Assembly: GCF_009711715.1 (NCBI RefSeq)
Contig: NZ_VENF01000016.1
Coordinates: forward strand, 1 to 64,000
Source: Methylophaga sp.
GTDB taxonomy: Bacteria; Pseudomonadota; Gammaproteobacteria; Nitrosococcales; Methylophagaceae
DNA length: 64,000 bases
Direction: 5' to 3'
The stretch's first letter is position 1. The number at the start of each line of letters is the position of its first letter. The position numbers and the translations under genes are program-made. Shown here piece after piece: positions 9,576 to 18,731 of the stretch. The notes below the pieces were generated by a model. That model made no database searches and had not been told where the DNA came from. It saw nothing but the letters and a program-made list of their open reading frames with translations.

Positions 9576-10477
9576 CTGAAACCCCATTCCGTTCCGGCTA
9601 TGTCGCCATAATAGGCCGGCCCAATGTCGGTAAATCGACCCTGATTAACCGTGTATTAGGGCAGAAGCTCTGTATCACCTCGCGCCGGCCACAAACCACC
9701 CGGCATCGTATTCTGGGGATCAAAACCACAGAGCAGGGTCAGTTCATTTATGTCGACACGCCGGGGCTGCACAGTGACAACAAAAAAGCGATGAACCGCT
9801 ATATGAATCGCGCAGCAGCTTCATCGATCGAAGATGTCGATGTCATTCTGTTTGTGGTGGAAGGGCTGAAATGGACCGATGAAGACAAAAAGGTCCTCAA
9901 ACGTCTGCAGCAGGACGCCCGCGCCCCGGTCATTCTGGTGCTGAACAAAGCTGATAAGCTGAGTGATAAGGGTGCCTTACTGCCGCAAATGCAGGAACTG
10001 TCAGCACAATATGACTTTGCCGCGGTGGTACCTATTTCCGCCCGCAAAGGGATGAATACGGATGTGCTGGAACAGGAAATAGCCAAGCTGATGCCTGAAG
10101 GTGAAATGATTTATGACGAGGACCAGCTGACTGACCGCAGCTCCCGTTTTCTCGCTGCTGAAATCGTACGTGAAAAACTGTTTCGCTACCTGGGTAAAGA
10201 GTTGCCGTATTCCCTGACCGTGGAGGTGGAGCTGTTTGAAGAAGCTGACAACATGTTCCGCATCAGCGCCGTAGTCTATGTCGAACGCAGTGGTCAGAAA
10301 TCGATTGTTATCGGTAAAAATGGTGAGCAGCTCAAACTCATCGGCCGCGAAGCCAGGCTGGAAATGGAACAGTTGTTTGGTTGCAAGGTTTATCTGCAAC
10401 TCTGGGTCAAGGTTCGTGAGGGCTGGTCGGATAATGAGCGTATGCTCAAGAATCTCGGCTATAAAGACGATCTCTAA
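9572..10477 (+). CDS. era: GTPase Era
   Basis: Ras-like GTPase that binds 16S rRNA during 30S subunit assembly, 301 aa, the same length as in E. coli. It has a G1 motif (GRPNVGKST), G3 (DTPGLH), G4 (NKADKL) and a C-terminal KH domain (VIGKNGEQLKLIGREAR). It overlaps rnc by 4 bases, the conserved rnc-era arrangement. Confidence 0.98.
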   Translation: MTETPFRSGYVAIIGRPNVGKSTLINRVLGQKLCITSRRPQTTRHRILGIKTTEQGQFIYVDTPGLHSDNKKAMNRYMNRAAASSIEDVDVILFVVEGLKWTDEDKKVLKRLQQDARAPVILVLNKADKLSDKGALLPQMQELSAQYDFAAVVPISARKGMNTDVLEQEIAKLMPEGEMIYDEDQLTDRSSRFLAAEIVREKLFRYLGKELPYSLTVEVELFEEADNMFRISAVVYVERSGQKSIVIGKNGEQLKLIGREARLEMEQLFGCKVYLQLWVKVREGWSDNERMLKNLGYKDDL

Positions 10478-10486
10478 AGTCTCAAC

Positions 10487-11203
10487 GTGGAACTGACTGC
10501 CGCCTTTGTTCTCCACCACCGGCCTTATCGAGAAACCAGTCTGCTGGTCGATGTACTGAGCCGTGATCACGGTCGTGTCAGCCTGGTCGCCCGCGGGCAG
10601 CGCCAGCAATCCAAACGTCGCCGCAATGTGATGCAGCTGTTCCAACCCCTGTGGCTGAGCTGGTATGGTCAGGGGGAACTGGTGACATTGAGTCAGGTGG
10701 AAGTGTCTGATGCTGCTTATCGCCTGCTGGGGAATGCGAGTTTATGTGGGCTGTACATGAATGAGCTGCTTTACAGGCTACTGCCGCTGCAAGAACCGGA
10801 AACCGACTTGTTTGATACCTATCAGCGGACACTTGAACAACTACAGAATAACAGCCATCAGCAGCAGGTCACTTTACGTTTATTTGAAAAGGCTTTACTC
10901 AGTGAACTGGGCTATGGCCTGCAACTCGACATCGAGGTCGACAGTGGCCAGCCGCTGCAGGATGAGTTGAACTATCTGTATCAACCCGACAGTGGTCCAC
11001 ATCTGTATCAAGCTGGCAGTGGCAATGCCAGTATTGTGTCGGGCAGAAGTCTACGCCACCTGCGTGAAGGGCAGGGGTTTGATGAGATCAGTCTGAAACA
11101 GATTAAAACCCTGATGCGGACAGTGATAAATTATTATCTGGGCGGGCGGCCTCTGCACAGCCGTCAGTTGTTCGCTGGCCTCAAACAGTTTAATAGCAAA
11201 TAA
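10487..11203 (+). CDS. recO: DNA repair protein RecO
   Basis: RecF-pathway mediator that helps load RecA on SSB-coated single-stranded DNA, 238 aa. The N-terminal OB fold begins ELTAAFVLHHRPYRETSLL and continues with VSLVARGQR; the C-terminal part is helical. The GTG start at 10487 lies 9 bases after era; no ATG fits the family N-terminus. Position between era and pdxJ supports the call. Confidence 0.95.
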   Translation: MELTAAFVLHHRPYRETSLLVDVLSRDHGRVSLVARGQRQQSKRRRNVMQLFQPLWLSWYGQGELVTLSQVEVSDAAYRLLGNASLCGLYMNELLYRLLPLQEPETDLFDTYQRTLEQLQNNSHQQQVTLRLFEKALLSELGYGLQLDIEVDSGQPLQDELNYLYQPDSGPHLYQAGSGNASIVSGRSLRHLREGQGFDEISLKQIKTLMRTVINYYLGGRPLHSRQLFAGLKQFNSK

Positions 11204-11215
11204 AAACGGAGCTCC

Positions 11216-11947
11216 ATGTCCATTTATCTAGGCGTTAATATCGACCATATCGCGACCCTCCGCCAGGCGCGCGGTACACGTTATCCGGATCCGATCCAGG
11301 CCGCGATTGAAGCTGAGCAGGCCGGTGCCGACAGCATTACCCTGCATCTGCGCGAAGACCGCCGTCATATCCAGGAGCGTGATGTGGCGATGCTGTCTGA
11401 TATTCTGCAGACCAAGATGAACCTCGAAATGGCCGTCACTGAAGAAATGCTTGAGATGGCAGAAAAATACCGTCCCGCTGATTGCTGCCTGGTGCCGGAA
11501 AAACGCGAAGAATTGACTACGGAGGGCGGACTTGATGTTGCCGGTCAATTCGATCGAATCAAACAGGCTTGTGACAGACTGGCTGCGGCGAAGGTACGGG
11601 TATCGTTGTTTATCGACCCTGAGATCAGCCAGATTGAAGCGGCACTGGCCTGCGGCGCACCGGTGGTAGAGCTGCATACCGGCCGCTACGCCGATGCCGA
11701 GAATGACAGTGACATGGCCAGAGAACTGGCGATTATTACAGAAGCTGCAGAGCAGGCGTATGCCCATGGTTTACAGGTTAATGCCGGTCATGGCCTGCAT
11801 TATCACAACACCCAGGCGATTGCCGCGATTCCGCAACTGGTTGAGCTTAATATCGGCCATGCGATTGTGGCCCGCTCGGTCTTCACCGGCTTTAAAGCCG
11901 CTGTGCGTGATATGAAACAGCTGATGCAGGAAGCCCGTCGCGGATGA
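11216..11947 (+). CDS. pdxJ: pyridoxine 5'-phosphate synthase
   Basis: Last step of the deoxyxylulose-5-phosphate-dependent vitamin B6 route: it condenses 1-deoxyxylulose 5-phosphate with 3-amino-1-hydroxyacetone 1-phosphate. The 243 aa match the E. coli length. The conserved N-terminus [17 protein letters not shown], the segments [10 protein letters not shown] and ELHTGRYA, and the late [10 protein letters not shown] are all present. It is in the recO-pdxJ-acpS operon and overlaps acpS by 4 bases. Confidence 0.98.
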   Translation: MSIYLGVNIDHIATLRQARGTRYPDPIQAAIEAEQAGADSITLHLREDRRHIQERDVAMLSDILQTKMNLEMAVTEEMLEMAEKYRPADCCLVPEKREELTTEGGLDVAGQFDRIKQACDRLAAAKVRVSLFIDPEISQIEAALACGAPVVELHTGRYADAENDSDMARELAIITEAAEQAYAHGLQVNAGHGLHYHNTQAIAAIPQLVELNIGHAIVARSVFTGFKAAVRDMKQLMQEARRG

Positions 11948-12327
11948 TAGTCGGCATCGGTACCGATCTGGTTCATATCCCGCGCATGCAGAGCCTGCTG
12001 GATAAGCATGGCGAGCGCATTGCTGAGCGGATTTTGAGCGAGTCGGAGTTTGCCGAGTTTAAATTACAGATCAAACCGGCAGCATTTCTGGCCAAGCGTT
12101 TTGCGGCTAAGGAAGCGACTGCCAAAGCCTTGGGTACCGGGTTCCGTGATGGGCTCAGTCTGCGCCATATCGTGGTTCGTAATAATGCCTTGGGCAAACC
12201 GGAATTAAGCTTTGAAGCGGCCGGTCAGACTATTATGGCAGCGCATCACATCGGCCAGGCCTTGCTGAGTTTAAGTGATGATCATGAATATGCCAGTGCG
12301 TACGTCATTTTAATGGAAGTGACCTGA
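11944..12327 (+). CDS. acpS: holo-[acyl-carrier-protein] synthase
   Basis: Transfers the 4'-phosphopantetheine group of CoA to acyl carrier protein, 127 aa, normal for AcpS. The metal-binding [11 protein letters not shown] is near the N-terminus, and the second signature [15 protein letters not shown] is at about 56-70. It overlaps pdxJ by 4 bases and abuts cysM with a 1-base overlap. Confidence 0.97.
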   Translation: MIVGIGTDLVHIPRMQSLLDKHGERIAERILSESEFAEFKLQIKPAAFLAKRFAAKEATAKALGTGFRDGLSLRHIVVRNNALGKPELSFEAAGQTIMAAHHIGQALLSLSDDHEYASAYVILMEVT

Positions 12328-13211
12328 TGACCGCTTTTCCAACGATTGAATCTTTTATCGGCCATACCCCACTGGTCCGGCTGCAACGTCTGCCGGGTGA
12401 GACCAGTAATACCCTCCTGCTTAAACTGGAAGGGAATAATCCGGCCGGTTCGGTGAAGGATCGGCCGGTCGACAGTATGATTCGTCAGGCGCAGCAGCGT
12501 GGTGATATTCAGCCCGGCGATACGCTGATTGAAGCGACCAGTGGCAATACCGGTATTGCGCTGGCGATGGTGGCTGCGATTCTGGGCTATCACATGGTTT
12601 TGATTATGCCTGAAAACAGCAGCAGTGAAAGGCGGGCAACCATGCGAGCCTATGGTGCCGAGATTATTCTCACTGATGGGATGGAGTCAGCCCGTGATCT
12701 GGCACTGGAACTGTCCAAAGCGGGTAAAGGCAAAGTGCTTAATCAATTTGCCAACTTCGACAATCCACTGGCGCATTATCAGGGTACCGGACCTGAAATC
12801 TGGCATGATACCCACGGCAAAGTTACCCACTTTGTCAGTTCTATGGGCACCACCGGTACGATTATGGGGGTGTCACGCTATCTCAAGGAACAAAACCCAG
12901 CTGTTCAGATTATCGGTGTGCAACCGGCTGAAGGAGCCAGCATTCCCGGTATCCGACGCTGGCCGCAAGCTTACCTGCCGGATATTTTCGAACCAGCACG
13001 TGTCGATGAAACCCTGGATGTCAGTCAGGAAGAGGCCGAACATACCATGCGTGAACTGGCCCGTCAGGAAGGCATTTTTGCCGGCGTTTCCTCCGGTGGC
13101 GCGCTGGCAGTGGCTTTAAGGCTATCAAGGCAGCTGGAAAATGCGGTCATCGTCAGTATTGCCTGTGACCGTGGCGACCGTTACCTGTCAACCGGGGTCT
13201 TCCCGGTCTGA
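12327..13211 (+). CDS. cysM: cysteine synthase B
   Basis: PLP-dependent O-acetylserine (thiol) lyase of the CysM type, 294 aa. PLP is held by K44 in NPAGSVKDRP, and the phosphate-binding loop is EATSGNTGIALA. The change to SVKDRPV and the short C-terminus favour CysM over CysK, so thiosulfate may be a sulfur donor as well as sulfide; this is family knowledge. The ATG start overlaps the TGA of acpS by one base (TGATG), so it is probably in the same transcript. Confidence 0.93.
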   Translation: MTAFPTIESFIGHTPLVRLQRLPGETSNTLLLKLEGNNPAGSVKDRPVDSMIRQAQQRGDIQPGDTLIEATSGNTGIALAMVAAILGYHMVLIMPENSSSERRATMRAYGAEIILTDGMESARDLALELSKAGKGKVLNQFANFDNPLAHYQGTGPEIWHDTHGKVTHFVSSMGTTGTIMGVSRYLKEQNPAVQIIGVQPAEGASIPGIRRWPQAYLPDIFEPARVDETLDVSQEEAEHTMRELARQEGIFAGVSSGGALAVALRLSRQLENAVIVSIACDRGDRYLSTGVFPV

Positions 13212-13214
13212 GTT

Positions 13215-15281
13215 ATGCGATGTCCTGCGGCATGGACAGCCTGGATTTGCTGCCTGTTGCTGTGGCATCCGCCCTTGTATGCGATTGACAGTATTCGTCT
13301 GCAGGCCGGTCATTGGACTTTTGATAACACCACAGCGAAGCAGTTTTCTCTCTCAGTCGACTTAACTGAACAGGGTCTGCAACTCTCCGCAGCTGCCGAA
13401 AAGCTGGATTTGCCGGCACCGATAGGCAGTCTGCACAATCTGCAACTGGCCTGTAGTTCTTTCAAACTCAATGCCGGTCGCTGGCAATGTGAATCAGGCA
13501 CGGCGGCTTTCAGGCATCAGCAACTGGGCGAGCAGGATTTCCGTTTCAGTATCAAAGCCGGAACGGACAAGAATGACTATCAGTTGACCCTCAACGGTCT
13601 GAAGCTGGCTGAATCCCGGATTAGTCTGGAGGCAGATGTCACTGATTCAGCCTGGACAGTCTCGGTGTCAGCAGACCGTGTCTCCCTTACGGCACTCAGG
13701 GACTTCCTACCCCTTATGCTCAGCGAGTCTCAACTGGCCTTAGTGGCAGACTGGGATTATCAGGGGCAGGTTAAACTTGAAGGTCGTTTTGAAGGCAAAG
13801 CAGGGCAGTTACAGGCATTTTCGCTGAACTGGCAGGCCAGTGATTTGAGTTTCAGTAATGTCAGCGGCACCCAGGTTGCTGAAAGCGTCGCCTTGAATGG
13901 GCAGACCAATGGTCGCTTGCAGCAGGCGCAATGGCACTGGCAACTGGAGCTAGGGAGCAATAAGGGCCAGGCTTATAGTGAACCGATATTTCTGGATCTT
14001 AAGCAGTATCCTCTTTCGTTGACTGCGAGCGGTCAGCTGGCAACTGATTTCAAATCGTTTAAGGTTGAGCAGGCCCGGCTTGAACAGGGCCAGGTGTTGG
14101 CGGCAAATGCCACGCTTAATTGGCAAAACCAACAAATACAATCTCTGCATATCGTGACCGGACCGGCTGACTTATCAAAGCTTTATCCCATCTGGCTGCA
14201 ACCGTTCGTTGCCGGTAGTGCTGCTGCCAAGCTCGAAACCTCGGGCAGACTCAGTATGACATTTGACTGGCAACAATCTGATTACCAGTTATTGCTCGAC
14301 TTTAACGAAGCCATGCTCAGTGACAAAGAAGGGCGCTATAGCTTGCAGAATCTGAACGGTCAGTTGGGCTGGAGCCAGACCGATCAGTCATTGAATAGCA
14401 GCCTGGCGTGGCGATCAGCAAAACTGTTTGAAATCGAATTGGGGGCGGCCGCTATCCAGGCTCACAGTGCCAATAATCGTCTGGTACTCGATGAATCGCT
14501 GCGACTGCCGGTGCTGGATGGTTCGCTTGAGATCAGTAATTTCAGTCTTGATAATCAATCCGGCCGGTTGCAGTGGCAGTTTGCGGGTCTGCTCACCCCG
14601 ATTTCGATGCAGAGGCTGACCTCGGCGCTAGACTGGCCACCGCTCGAGGGTAAGCTGTCGGGTGTCATTCCCACGGTCACCTATCAGGATGAAGAAATGA
14701 AGATTGACGGTGCCCTTCAGGTCAAAGTCTTTGATGGCACAACAATAATACGGGATCTGCGTATGACTACGCCTTTCGGCAGACTGCCGCAGCTCTATGC
14801 CAATGTGGATATCCATAATCTGGATTTAGCCCTGCTCACCAATGCGTTTGACTTTGGTCGTATTACCGGCAAAATCGAAGGCCATGTTCACCATCTTCGT
14901 TTATCTAACTGGGAACCGGTCCGGTTTGATGCCAGGCTGGCGACCCCGCAAGAAAATCCGGGTAAGCGTCGTATCAGTCAGAGAGCAGTGGATAACCTGA
15001 CTGAACTGGGTGGCGGGCCCACAGGTATGGTGTCGCGCAGTTTTCTTGGTTTTTTTGATGACTTTTCCTACCAGAAAATGGGCTTAAGTTGTGAGTTAGA
15101 CAACGAAGTCTGTGAAATGGCGGGTATCGAAGAAGCAGAACAGGGCTATTATATTGTCAAAGGGGGAGGTGGACTGCCGCCGTGGATCAATGTGATTGGT
15201 TATAACCGTCGCGTAGACTGGTCTGAATTGATCGCACGACTGCTTGCCATTCGCGAAAGTCCCGGCCCGGTGATTGAGTAA
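13215..15281 (+). CDS. YdbH-like AsmA-related envelope protein
   Basis: Large periplasm-spanning protein of 688 aa with an N-terminal signal or anchor (about 8-24, ending LYA before IDS). The remainder is almost all short alternating beta strands with little predicted helix, typical of AsmA-like lipid-transfer bridges. The C-terminal part (PFGRLPQLYANVDIHNLDLALLT as position about 515-540, and the final GLPPWINVIGYNRRVDWSEL region) resembles YdbH. The next gene encodes a DUF1318 (YdbL-family) lipoprotein, as expected for the YdbH/YnbE/YdbL system that helps move phospholipids between the inner and outer membranes in E. coli. At 688 aa it is shorter than E. coli YdbH (about 880). It starts 3 bases after cysM. 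Confidence 0.75.
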   Translation: MRCPAAWTAWICCLLLWHPPLYAIDSIRLQAGHWTFDNTTAKQFSLSVDLTEQGLQLSAAAEKLDLPAPIGSLHNLQLACSSFKLNAGRWQCESGTAAFRHQQLGEQDFRFSIKAGTDKNDYQLTLNGLKLAESRISLEADVTDSAWTVSVSADRVSLTALRDFLPLMLSESQLALVADWDYQGQVKLEGRFEGKAGQLQAFSLNWQASDLSFSNVSGTQVAESVALNGQTNGRLQQAQWHWQLELGSNKGQAYSEPIFLDLKQYPLSLTASGQLATDFKSFKVEQARLEQGQVLAANATLNWQNQQIQSLHIVTGPADLSKLYPIWLQPFVAGSAAAKLETSGRLSMTFDWQQSDYQLLLDFNEAMLSDKEGRYSLQNLNGQLGWSQTDQSLNSSLAWRSAKLFEIELGAAAIQAHSANNRLVLDESLRLPVLDGSLEISNFSLDNQSGRLQWQFAGLLTPISMQRLTSALDWPPLEGKLSGVIPTVTYQDEEMKIDGALQVKVFDGTTIIRDLRMTTPFGRLPQLYANVDIHNLDLALLTNAFDFGRITGKIEGHVHHLRLSNWEPVRFDARLATPQENPGKRRISQRAVDNLTELGGGPTGMVSRSFLGFFDDFSYQKMGLSCELDNEVCEMAGIEEAEQGYYIVKGGGGLPPWINVIGYNRRVDWSELIARLLAIRESPGPVIE

Positions 15282-15290
15282 AAGGAGAAA

Positions 15291-15908
15291 ATGATGAAGT
15301 TATTTAAATGGCTGACAGGCACGGTATCAGGGCTGATGCTGGTCTCTTGTGTCACGATTAATATCTATTTTCCGGCTGCTGCTGCCGAGAAAGCGGCGGA
15401 TCGGATTATTGAAGATGTCTGGGGACCGGGAACACGGCCTGGAGAAGGTACCGAGCCGGAGGCCGAGCCAGCACAGGAACAGTCATCAGCCATTGAAGCC
15501 GGGCACAGAAATATCGCTATTAATATGCTTAACTGGCTGATTTCTCCAGCCGCGGCGCAAGCCGATATCAATATCAATTCGCCGGCGATTAATGAGCTGA
15601 AAGCGGATATGAAAGAGCGACACAACCAGCTCGAGCCGTTCTATAACAGTGGTGGCATTGGCCTGACCGAAGATGGCCTTATCACGGTGCGTGATGCTAA
15701 AGCCATCCCGCTTAAAGATCGCAACAAGGTCAATGCGCTGGTTGCTGATGAGAATAAAGATCGTAAAGCGCTATATGCCGAAATCGCCCGCGCTAACGGT
15801 CATCCGGAATGGCAGGACGATATTCGCCAGACCTTTGCCAAACGCTGGATTAGCAATGCAGCCAAGGGCTGGTGGTATCAACAGGGCGGTAGCTGGAAGC
15901 AAAAATAA
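15291..15908 (+). CDS. DUF1318 (YdbL-family) lipoprotein, possibly a YnbE-YdbL fusion
   Basis: Lipoprotein of 205 aa. The signal sequence ends in the lipobox LVSC (C20), so it is lipid-anchored; E. coli YdbL is instead a soluble periplasmic protein. Right after the cysteine comes VTINIYFPAAAAEKAAD, a short strand that recalls the strand of YnbE (which reads ITIN in the same place). A Pro/Glu-rich linker (about 47-67) and a second hydrophobic patch precede the DUF1318 domain (about 100-205: AKAIPLKDRNKVNALVADEN onward). No separate ynbE is present. The ribosome site AAGGAG is strong and the gene lies 9 bases after the ydbH-like gene. Confidence 0.75.
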   Translation: MMKLFKWLTGTVSGLMLVSCVTINIYFPAAAAEKAADRIIEDVWGPGTRPGEGTEPEAEPAQEQSSAIEAGHRNIAINMLNWLISPAAAQADININSPAINELKADMKERHNQLEPFYNSGGIGLTEDGLITVRDAKAIPLKDRNKVNALVADENKDRKALYAEIARANGHPEWQDDIRQTFAKRWISNAAKGWWYQQGGSWKQK

Positions 15909-15939
15909 AAGCCTGTTTCCTTTATAATATTTTCTTTCT

Positions 15940-15980
15940 GGTCCAGTGGCGTGGCAACGCGTCACTGGACCTTTTAGTTT
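15940..15980 (+). terminator. rho-independent terminator after ydbL-like gene
   Basis: Stem GGTCCAGTG (15940-15948) pairs with CACTGGACC (15963-15971), followed by TTTTAGTTT. It ends the long lepA-to-ydbL block just before rlmD. Confidence 0.8.
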
Positions 15981-15999
15981 CGGCATAAAAGAGAGCAAG

Positions 16000-17334
16000 A
16001 TGGCAAAACGCAGGCGCAGGCAAAAACTGCCTCAGGAGCCGGTGACGGCAACAATCGAATCTTTATCCCATGATGGCCGCGGCATTGCCCGCATTGAGGG
16101 CAAAACCGTATTCGTTGACGGTGCACTGGCCGGTGAGCAGGTGGATTTTCAGTATGCCCGACTGCATAAAAGCTACGATGAAGCCAGAACGCTGAGCGTA
16201 CATCATGCCTCGTCGCAACGGGTTGAGCCCAAATGTCGTCATTTTGGTGTCTGCGGTGGTTGTAGCCTGATGCACATGGCGCCGGAAGCACAGCTTGAAC
16301 ACAAACAGTCGACGCTGGCCGAGCATTTCGCCCATTTTGGTAATCTGACACCGGAAGCCTGGCTACCGCCGCTGACAGGGCCACTCTGGGGTTATCGTCG
16401 GAAAGCGCGCCTCGGTGTTAAATATGTCACCAAAAAAGAACAGGTTCTGGTCGGCTTTCGCGAAAAAGCCTCGCCGTTTGTTGCCCAGCTGGAACAATGC
16501 GAAGTACTGGACCCGCGAGTCGGTCTGCGCCTGGCTGAACTGGGCGAGATGATTGCAGGACTTGACGCTTATAATCGCATCGCCCAGATTGAAGTCGCGA
16601 TGGATGATGATCATGTCGCTTTGGTATTCAGAAATCTCGATCCTTTATCTGATGCCGATATACAGACACTGATTGATTACGGTCAGGCACAGAACCTCTG
16701 GGTTTACCAGCAGCCGGGAGGTCCCGATACCATATCACCTTTATGGCCTGATAATCCGCAGCTCTCTTATGCCCCTGAGTCTGGCCTGACGTTGAATTTT
16801 GATCCCAGTGACTTTACCCAGGTCAATGCCGGCATCAATCACAAAATGATTCAGCGGGCGCTGGATTTACTGGATGTTCAGCCCGAGGATCGCATTCTGG
16901 ATCTGTTCTGCGGACTGGGTAATTTCACCTTGCCGCTGGCACGCCGGGTATTCGAAGTGGTCGGCGTCGAGGGCGATGCGGCCCTGGTCGGCCATGCCCG
17001 CCGCAATGCCGGGCTGAATCAGCTGGATAACGCCGAGTTTGAGCTGGCTGATCTGACTCAAACCGAATTGAAAGACTACCCATGGGCCGCCAGAGGCTTT
17101 AACAAAATTCTGCTGGATCCGCCGCGCAGCGGGGCCTTTGAGGTGCTACATCAACTGGCTGATCTGGGGGCGGATAAACTGGTCTATGTGTCCTGTAACC
17201 CGGCCACGCTGGCGCGCGATGCCGGCGAACTGGTGAATCGTCATGGCTACAAAATGGAAGCAGCTGGGGTGATGGATATGTTTCCGCATACCAGCCATGT
17301 CGAATCCATCGCGGTGTTCAGTAAACAGGACTGA
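16000..17334 (+). CDS. rlmD: 23S rRNA (uracil(1939)-C5)-methyltransferase RlmD
   Basis: SAM-dependent RNA methyltransferase of 444 aa. An N-terminal TRAM domain (TATIESLSHDGRGIARIEGK) is followed by the iron-sulfur cysteines CRHFGVCGGC plus the later EQC. The SAM domain has LDLFCGLGNFTLPLA, and the catalytic cysteine is in YVSCNPATLARD. The start at 16000 (AGAGAGCAAG before ATG) is preferred to an in-frame codon 54 bases upstream, which would lie inside the terminator. The stop overlaps the next start by one base. Confidence 0.95.
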   Translation: MAKRRRRQKLPQEPVTATIESLSHDGRGIARIEGKTVFVDGALAGEQVDFQYARLHKSYDEARTLSVHHASSQRVEPKCRHFGVCGGCSLMHMAPEAQLEHKQSTLAEHFAHFGNLTPEAWLPPLTGPLWGYRRKARLGVKYVTKKEQVLVGFREKASPFVAQLEQCEVLDPRVGLRLAELGEMIAGLDAYNRIAQIEVAMDDDHVALVFRNLDPLSDADIQTLIDYGQAQNLWVYQQPGGPDTISPLWPDNPQLSYAPESGLTLNFDPSDFTQVNAGINHKMIQRALDLLDVQPEDRILDLFCGLGNFTLPLARRVFEVVGVEGDAALVGHARRNAGLNQLDNAEFELADLTQTELKDYPWAARGFNKILLDPPRSGAFEVLHQLADLGADKLVYVSCNPATLARDAGELVNRHGYKMEAAGVMDMFPHTSHVESIAVFSKQD

Positions 17335-18443
17335 TGGCGGAGCAGACACCGCTTAAAACGCAACTGGGGCCGGCTGCCGTGGAGCAACTGGCTGCTGCAC
17401 TTAAATCCGTGTATCCGGACTTTGATGCGCAGGGTTTTATCAGCCAGGCTAATCATCATTTAGATGAGCTGGAACTCAAAGGCCGCGTCAGACATCTGAT
17501 CGCCGTACTGGCAGCTCATTTGCCTTGCGGCTTTTGTGAAACAGCCCGGATCCTCGAGCAGGTGGCTGAAGCCTGGCCTGAGCAGCCACAGGGGCAGTGG
17601 AGTAGTTTCACTGCCTGGCCTTTGATTGATTATGTCAGTGTCTACGGGCTGGATTATCCGCAGCGTGCCTTTTCCTTGCTGGAAAAACTGACGCCGCTGT
17701 TCACCGCAGAATTTGCCATTCGGTCGTTTCTGAATCGGCATTTTGAGCTGACCCACCAACAGCTGTTGCAGTGGACCCGCCATGACAATGAGCATGTCAG
17801 ACGACTGGCTTCGGAAGGTATCCGGCCACGGTTGCCATGGGCGCAGCAATTACCGGCTTTACGCAAAGATCCGACGCCAATCTGGCTAATTCTGGAAGCC
17901 CTGAAAACCGACCCGAGTCTCTATGTTCGCCGTTCGGTCGCCAATAACCTGAATGACATCAGTAAGGATCACCCCGAAGCGGTAATGATGCGCTGCCGTG
18001 AGTGGCAGCAATTACAGCACAAAAACACCGACTGGCTGATTAGTCATGGCCTGCGTACTCTGGTGAAAAGTGGCCGGGCGGAAGTTTATCCGCTGCTCGG
18101 TTTCAGCGATAAGCCGGTCATTACAGCGATCGGGCTGCAATTAAGCGAAACGCAGATAAAACTCGGTGATGCCTTGCGATTAACCCTCACGTTGACGACG
18201 CAAGAGTCCGAACGCTTGGTGGTTGACTACCGGATTGGATACCGGCGTGCAGATGGTCGTCTGGGCTGGAAAGTCTTTAAATGGAAAAATATTAGGACAC
18301 AGGGCGGAGAGCCGCTGACTTTAACCAAAAGCCAGACATTTAAACCACTTTCAACCCGCCGTTATTATCCCGGGGAGCATCTGGTCGAATGTTTGATTAA
18401 CGGCCAGATGGCAGCCCGGGCAGGTTTTCAATTATCCGTCTGA
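17334..18443 (+). CDS. AlkC-type DNA alkylation repair protein
   Basis: HEAT-repeat DNA glycosylase of the AlkC/AlkD superfamily, which removes alkylated bases such as 3-methyladenine; 369 aa. The N-terminal 270 residues are helical repeats, with the family signature RRLASEGIRPRLPW and later SLYVRRSVANNLNDISKDHP. The C-terminal 90 residues form a beta-rich segment (LTLTLTTQESERLVVDYRI and on), matching the Ig-like domain of AlkC-type proteins and absent from AlkD. It is coupled to rlmD by a 1-base TGATG overlap. Confidence 0.85.
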   Translation: MAEQTPLKTQLGPAAVEQLAAALKSVYPDFDAQGFISQANHHLDELELKGRVRHLIAVLAAHLPCGFCETARILEQVAEAWPEQPQGQWSSFTAWPLIDYVSVYGLDYPQRAFSLLEKLTPLFTAEFAIRSFLNRHFELTHQQLLQWTRHDNEHVRRLASEGIRPRLPWAQQLPALRKDPTPIWLILEALKTDPSLYVRRSVANNLNDISKDHPEAVMMRCREWQQLQHKNTDWLISHGLRTLVKSGRAEVYPLLGFSDKPVITAIGLQLSETQIKLGDALRLTLTLTTQESERLVVDYRIGYRRADGRLGWKVFKWKNIRTQGGEPLTLTKSQTFKPLSTRRYYPGEHLVECLINGQMAARAGFQLSV

Positions 18444-18447
18444 CAGC

Positions 18448-18552
18448 TTAGGACATGATCAGGCCGTAAGCGACCAGCAGAATAAATGCGACTGACAGAA
18501 TACAGATAAATTCGGCGAAGTGTTCACTGAAGAATTCTTCCAGTTTGTCCAT
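18448..18552 (-). CDS. 34-aa single-span membrane protein under an FNR promoter
   Basis: Small protein of 34 aa: a charged N-terminus (MDKLEEFFSEHF) and one hydrophobic helix (about 14-33, ending LLVAYGLIMS). Reality is supported by a strong ribosome site, AAGGAGG, 6-7 bases before ATG, and by a class II FNR promoter upstream. It is not CydX, CcoQ or NapE by sequence. The 35-aa product of the next minus-strand gene has a similar plan and also ends LVAxGL. It would be expressed when oxygen is low; a role as a small subunit or regulator of a respiratory complex is only a guess. Confidence 0.7.
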   Translation of the reverse strand: MDKLEEFFSEHFAEFICILSVAFILLVAYGLIMS

Positions 18553-18600
18553 AATGCACCTCCTTCATGGGTGGTTTGTCGATAAAACAGGCTTGAGTTG

Positions 18601-18642
18601 ATTATCGAATGTGTCCAGGTGGTGAGCATTGATTTGGATCAA
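18601..18642 (-). promoter_or_regulatory. class II FNR/Anr-activated promoter
   Basis: TTGATTTGGATCAA (18629-18642) is a perfect TTGAT-N4-ATCAA FNR site. On the minus strand a GATAAT -10 element lies at 18606-18601, which places the start of transcription near 18594. The FNR centre is then at -41.5, exactly the class II position. The leader to the 34-aa gene would be about 42 bases. Confidence 0.8.
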
Positions 18643-18681
18643 TTATTAACAGCTTATTTGCAACTATGAAATTACGCCCAT

Positions 18682-18711
18682 AAAAAAAGCCAGTCAAGTG
18701 ACTGGCTTTTT
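18682..18711 (-). terminator. bidirectional terminator between two small membrane-protein genes
   Basis: A7 then GCCAGTCA (18689-18696) pairs with TGACTGGC (18699-18706), followed by T5. On the minus strand it ends the 35-aa gene; the U-tract also exists for plus-strand transcripts. Confidence 0.8.
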
Positions 18712-18731
18712 CAGCGCTTCAAACAAGCGAA

